From: Fasciola hepatica
Lineage: Eukaryota; Platyhelminthes; Trematoda; Plagiorchiida; Fasciolidae
Assembly: GCA_948099385.1 (NCBI GenBank)
Contig: CANUEZ040000205.1
Location: forward strand, 124,001 to 188,000
Direction of reading: 5' to 3'
Length of the DNA: 64,000 nucleotides
A program made the translations under genes and the position numbers. Numbering within the stretch: the stretch's first letter is position 1; each line of letters opens with the position of its first letter. The notes under the pieces were generated by a model. That model was not told where the DNA came from, made no database searches, and worked only from the letters and a program-made list of their open reading frames with translations. This document shows, piece by piece, positions 59,691-64,000 of this stretch.

Positions 59691-60113
59691 TTGTGTTTCG
59701 GGTGTTCTATTGACAACCGTTAATTCCAACTCTTTTAGATGTTCTCGCCTCGGCTCGATCCATTTCCAAATCTCATGATTCCCTTAGGGGATCAAACATC
59801 TGTACAGTGCTTCCATAATTTGCAATGGTCAGTTCAGTGTTCAAGCTGCATGGAGAATCATATTAGACAAATCAACTATGTTACTGCTCAATTGCATTGT
59901 ATGAGCAATTTGTGTGAATTGTTCATAAGGGAATGCCTTGATTTTCCTTAGGCCCATAAATGGAGAAGTGATGGAACATAGGATTGGATCGGTGTGCGAG
60001 AATTTGATTCTCACCGTAAAAAGCCAATATGAAAGCCGAAGCCAGTTTGGGGAGTGTGCTATTTCATGTAGTGTATATGTTGAACAAAGCGTTCAGAGCC
60101 ATATGGGATAGCC
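59691..60113 (+). repeat. Most divergent monomer 142 (copy at 61806)
   Basis: The core is heavily altered: GACAACCGTTAATTCCAAC, TCTTTTAGATG, CGCCTCGGCTCGATCC, TTTCCAAATCTC. From GATTCCCTTAGGGGATC onward the monomer returns to the ordinary sequence. Divergence confined to the first 90 or so bases suggests an older subfamily sequence joined to a homogenised right part. Confidence 0.8.
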
Positions 60114-60611
60114 TTGTGGTTCGGGTGTTCTATTGACAATCGTTCACCCCAACCCTTGTATGTGTCCCCGTGTGGACTCGGTCCATTTGCAATGCTCATG
60201 ATTCCCTTAGCGGATCAAACAGCTGTACAGTGCTTCCATAATTTTCAATGGTCAGTTCAGTGTTCAAGCTGCATGGAGAATCATATTATACAAATCTACT
60301 CTGCTACTGCTCAATTGCATTGTATGAGCAATTTGTGTGAATTGTTCATAAGGGAATGCCTCGGTTCTACTTAGGCCCATAAATGGAGAAGTGATGGAAC
60401 ATAGGATTGGATCGGTGTGCGAGAATTTGGTTCTCACCGTAAAAAGCCAATTTGAAAGCCGAAGCCAGTTTGGGGAGTGTGCTATATCATGTAGTGTATA
60501 TGTTGAACAAAGCGTTCAGAGCCATATCGGATAGCCTTGTGGTTCGGGTGTTCTATTGACAATCGTTCACCCCAACCCTTGTACGTGTCCCCGTGTGGAC
60601 TCGGTCCATTT

Positions 60612-62781
60612 GCAATGCTCATGATTCCCTTAGCGGATCAAACATCTGTACAGTGCTTCCATAATTGTCAATGGTCAGTTCAGTGTTCAAGCTGCATGGA
60701 GAATCATATTATACAAATCTACTCTGCTACTGCTCAATTGCAATTTATCAGCAATTTGTGTGGATTGTTCATAAGGGAATGCCTTGGTTTTACTTAGGCC
60801 CATAAATGGAGAAGTGATGGAACATAGGATTGGATCGGTGTGCGAGAATGTGATTTTCACCGTAGAAAGCCAATTTGAAAGCCGAAGCCAGTTTGGGTAG
60901 TGTGCTATATCATGTAGTGTATATGTTGAACAAAGCGTTCAGAGCCATATCGGATAGCCTTGTGGTTCGGGTGTTCTATTGACAATCGTTCACCCCAACC
61001 CTTGTACGTGTCCCCGTGTGGACTCGGTCCATTTGCAATGCTCATGATTCCCTTAGCGGATCAAACAGCTGTACAGTGCTTCCATCATTTTCAATGGTCA
61101 GTTTAGTGTTCAAGTTGCATGGAGAATCATATTGCAAAAACCTGCTCTGCTACTGCTCAATTGCATTGTATCAGCAATTTGTGTGTTTTGTACACAAAGG
61201 AATGCCTTGGTTCTAATTAGAACCATAAATGGAGAAGTGATGGAACATAGGATTGGATCGGTGTGCGAGAATTTGGTTCTCACCATAAAAAGACAATTTG
61301 AAAGCCGAAGCCAGTTTGGGGAGTGTGCTATATCATGTATTGTATATGTTGAACAAAGCGTTCAGAGCCATATCGGATAGCCTTGTGTTTTGGGTGTTCG
61401 ACTGACATTCGTTCACCCCAACCCTTGTTCGTGTCCCCGTGTGGGCTCCGTCCATGTGCAATGCTCATGATTCCCTTGGGGGATCAAACAGCTGTACAGT
61501 GCTTCCATTATTTTCAATGGTCAGTTCAGTGTTCAAGCTGCATGGAGAATCATATTATACAAATCTACTCTGCTACTGCACTATTGCATTGTATGAGCAA
61601 TCTGTGTGGATTGTTCATACGGGAAAGCTTTGTTTGTACTTAGGCCCATAAATGGAGAAGTGATGGAACATACGATTGGATCGGTCTGCGAGAATTTGGT
61701 TCTCACCGTTCAAAGCGAAAGCGAAAGCCGAAGCCAATTTGGGGATTGTGCTATATCATGTATTGTATATGTTGAACAAAGCGTTGAGACCCATATCGGA
61801 TAGCCTTGTGTTTCGGGTGTTCTATTGACAACCGTTAATTCCAACTCTTTTAGATGTTCTCGCCTCGGCTCGATCCATTTCCAAATCTCATGATTCCCTT
61901 AGGGGATCAAACATCTGTACAGTGCTTCCATAATTTGCAATGGTCAGTTCAGTGTTCAAGCTGCATGGAGAATCATATTAGACAAATCAACTATGTTACT
62001 GCTCAATTGCATTGTATGAGCAATTTGTGTGAATTGTTCATAAGGGAATGCCTTGATTTTCCTTAGGCCCATAAATGGAGAAGTGATGGAACATAGGATT
62101 GGATCGGTGTGCGAGAATTTGATTCTCACCGTAAAAAGCCAATATGAAAGCCGAAGCCAGTTTGGGGAGTGTGCTATTTCATGTAGTGTATATGTTGAAC
62201 AAAGCGTTCAGAGCCATATGGGATAGCCTTGTGGTTCGGGTGTTCTATTGACAATCGTTCACCCCAACCCTTGTATGTGTCCCCGTGTGGACTCGGTCCA
62301 TTTGCAATGCTCATGATTCCCTTAGCGGATCAAACAGCTGTACAGTGCTTCCATAATTTTCAATGGTCAGTTCAGTGTTCAAGCTGCATGGAGAATCATA
62401 TTATACAAATCTACTCTGCTACTGCTCAATTGCATTGTATGAGCAATTTGTGTGAATTGTTCATAAGGGAATGCCTCGGTTCTACTTAGGCCCATAAATG
62501 GAGAAGTGATGGAACATAGGATTGGATCGGTGTGCGAGAATTTGGTTCTCACCGTAAAAAGCCAATTTGAAAGCCGAAGCCAGTTTGGGGAGTGTGCTAT
62601 ATCATGTAGTGTATATGTTGAACAAAGCGTTCAGAGCCATATCGGATAGCCTTGTGGTTCGGGTGTTCTATTGACAATCGTTCACCCCAACCCTTGTACG
62701 TGTCCCCGTGTGGACTCGGTCCATTTGCAATGCTCATGATTCCCTTAGCGGATCAAACATCTGTACAGTGCTTCCATAATT
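60612..62781 (+). repeat. Five-monomer tandem duplication (2115 bp), copy 2
   Basis: Second copy with no mismatch noticed in the lines compared. A vestigial third period follows: CCGTTCAAAGCGAAA at 59591 and 61706 recurs at 63821, again 2115 bp on, but the surrounding monomers 149-151 are otherwise ordinary. Confidence 0.92.
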
Positions 62782-64000
62782 TTCAATGGTCAGTTCAGTG
62801 TTCAAGCTGCATGGAGAATCATATTATACAAATCTACTCTGCTACTGCTCAATTGCATTGTATGAGCAATTTGTGTGAATTGTTCATAAGGGAATGCCTC
62901 GGTTCTACTTAGGCCCATAAATGGAGAATGGATGGAACATAGGATTGGATCGGTGTGCGAGAATTTGGTTCTCACCGTAAAAAGCCAATTTGAAAGCCGA
63001 AGGCAGTTTGGGGAGTGTGCTATATCATGTAGTGTATATGTTGAACAAAGCGTTCAGAGCCATATCGGATATCCTTGTGGTTCGGGTGTTCTATTGACAA
63101 TCGTTCACCCCAACCCTTGTACGTGTCCCCGTGTGGACTCGGTCCATTTGCAATGCTCATGATTCCCTTAGCGGATCAAACAGCTGTACAGTGCTTCCAT
63201 AATTTTCAATGGTCAGTTCAGTGTTCAAGCTGCATGGAGAATCATATTATACAAATCTACTCTGCTACTGCTCAATTGCATTGTTTCAGCAATTTGTGTG
63301 GATTGTTCATAAGGGAATGCCTTCGTTTTACTTAGGCCCATAAATGGAGAATGGATGGAATATAGAATTGGATTGGTGTGCGAGAATTTGGTTCTCACCG
63401 TAAAAAGCCAATTTGAAAGCCGAAGCCAATTTGGGGAGTGTGCTATATCATGTAGTGTAGATGTTGAACAAGGCGTTCAGACCCATATCGGATAGCCTTG
63501 TGGTTCGGGTGTTCTATTGACAATCGTTCACCCCAACCCTTGTACGTGTCCCCGTGTGGACTCGGTCCATTTGCAATGCTCATGATTCCCTTAGTGGATC
63601 AAACAGCTGTACAGTGCTTCCATAATTTTCAATGGTCAGTTCAGTGTTCAAGCTGCATGGAGAATCATATTATACAAATCTACTCTGCTACTGCTCAATT
63701 GCATTGTATCAGCATTTTGTGTGGATTATTCATAGGGGAAAGCCTTGGTTCTACTTAGGCCCATAAATGGAGAAGTGATGGAACATAGGATTGGATCGGT
63801 GTGCGAGAAATTGGTTGTTACCGTTCAAAGCGAAAACGAAAGCCGAAGCCAATTTGGAGATTGTGCCATATCATTTAGTGTATATGTGGAACAATGCTTT
63901 GAGATCGATATGGGATAGCCTTGTGGTTTGAATGTCCTAATGACAATCGTTCACCCCAACCCTTGTACGTGTCCCCGTGTGGGTTCTGTCCATGTGCAAT
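62782..64000 (+). repeat. Right-hand tail with rising divergence
   Basis: Monomers 149-151 are ordinary until about 63805. There the hairpin reads GAGAAATTGGTTGTTACCG and is followed by GTTCAAAGCGAAAACG, CATTTAGTG, GTGGAACAATGCTTTGAG and ATCGATATGGGATAG. The partial monomer 152 (63921-64000) has GTGGTTTGAATGTCCTAATG and GTGTGGGTTCTGTCCATGTG. This is the densest run of substitutions in the window. It may be an approach to an array edge or another divergent-subfamily unit. Confidence 0.7.

Larger units (their letters stand above)
58497..60611 (+). repeat. Five-monomer tandem duplication (2115 bp), copy 1
   Basis: 58497-60666 matches 60612-62781 at a shift of 2115 bp, with a 55-bp overlap. Landmarks 58845, 59268, 59691 and 60114 recur at 60960, 61383, 61806 and 62229. 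The left edge is G/T at 58496/60611 and the right edge is G/T at 60667/62782. Private variants such as CATATTGCAAAAACCTGC and GTGTGTTTTGTACACAAAGG occur in both copies. Confidence 0.92.
1..64000 (+). repeat. Satellite DNA array, 423-bp monomer, about 151.3 copies
   Basis: The whole window is a head-to-tail array with no interruption and no inverted copy. Using the TTG that opens TTGTGGTTCGG as landmark, monomer n starts at 63+423(n-1), corrected by -1 after each of monomers 35, 37, 38, 41, 42, 56, 66, 74, 78, 94, 99, 104, 105, 107, 109, 113, 116, 117 and 128, and by +1 after 46, 52, 58 and 60. This reproduces every landmark through 63921. Most copies look alike apart from scattered substitutions and short variant patches. 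Single-strand orientation, higher-order structure and absence of genes fit eukaryotic centromeric, pericentromeric or sex-chromosome heterochromatin; that location is inferred. The family is not one I recognise. An rDNA spacer subrepeat or a long-read assembly of a similar array cannot be excluded. Confidence 0.98.

Noticed and set aside
1..64000. CRISPR array
   Set aside because: Repeat units are about 423 bp with no short repeat/unique spacer alternation, and no cas-like genes are present.
1..64000. Transposable element, telomeric repeat, rRNA or canonical tRNA gene
   Set aside because: Every segment aligns by eye to the 423-bp monomer. No terminal repeats, target-site duplications, polyA tails, telomere-type short repeats or rRNA blocks were seen.

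Overview
The window is one uninterrupted tandem-repeat (satellite DNA) array. A monomer of about 423 bp repeats head to tail, always on the same strand, from base 1 to base 64000. Counting from a TTG landmark first seen at 63, there are 151 complete monomers (63-63920), a 62-bp partial monomer at the left edge and an 80-bp partial at the right edge. Of the 151, 128 are 423 bp, 19 are 422 bp and 4 are 424 bp. I see no protein-coding gene, rRNA, canonical tRNA, transposon, CRISPR array or unique sequence. The short open frames that recur every 423 bp are a by-product of a period divisible by three.

A long homogeneous array of this kind, with nested higher-order repeats (HORs), is typical of eukaryotic heterochromatin: centromeric, pericentromeric or sex-chromosome satellite. 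I do not recognise the family and cannot name the species. The first complete repeat length is about 43.5% GC by hand count. It carries 11 CpG sites that are mostly kept from copy to copy.

Layout, with monomers numbered from 63. 1-3831: a six-monomer duplication (period 2538). 3330-11483: a four-monomer register (1692), sharp at first and then decaying. 12330-14771: no clear HOR. 14772-18190: a nearly perfect four-monomer tandem duplication (1690). 18191-25193: mixed monomers with a weak four-monomer register. 25194-32008: an eight-monomer tandem duplication (3383) that contains an older four-monomer unit (1691), whose last copy runs to 33051. 33052-36858: mixed. 36859-39396: a three-monomer pattern (1269). 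40665-44891: a five-monomer HOR (2114/2113). 44892-46581: a dimer HOR (845). 46582-49539: mixed. 49540-52923: a four-monomer HOR (1692). 52924-58496: mixed. 58497-62781: a five-monomer tandem duplication (2115) carrying the most divergent monomers. 62782-64000: a divergent tail.

The array evidently evolves by in-register unequal exchange plus short-patch gene conversion. Block lengths are whole numbers of monomers, breakpoints fall at different monomer phases, and adjacent variable sites occur in every combination. Within the monomer, three things deserve attention: a roughly 96-bp low-variation core, a hairpin whose variants fall mostly in the loop, and a segment resembling the D-arm and anticodon-arm of a tRNA, including a Pol III A-box-like motif. 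The tRNA resemblance is the most speculative. All comparisons were made by eye; no alignment or database search was run.
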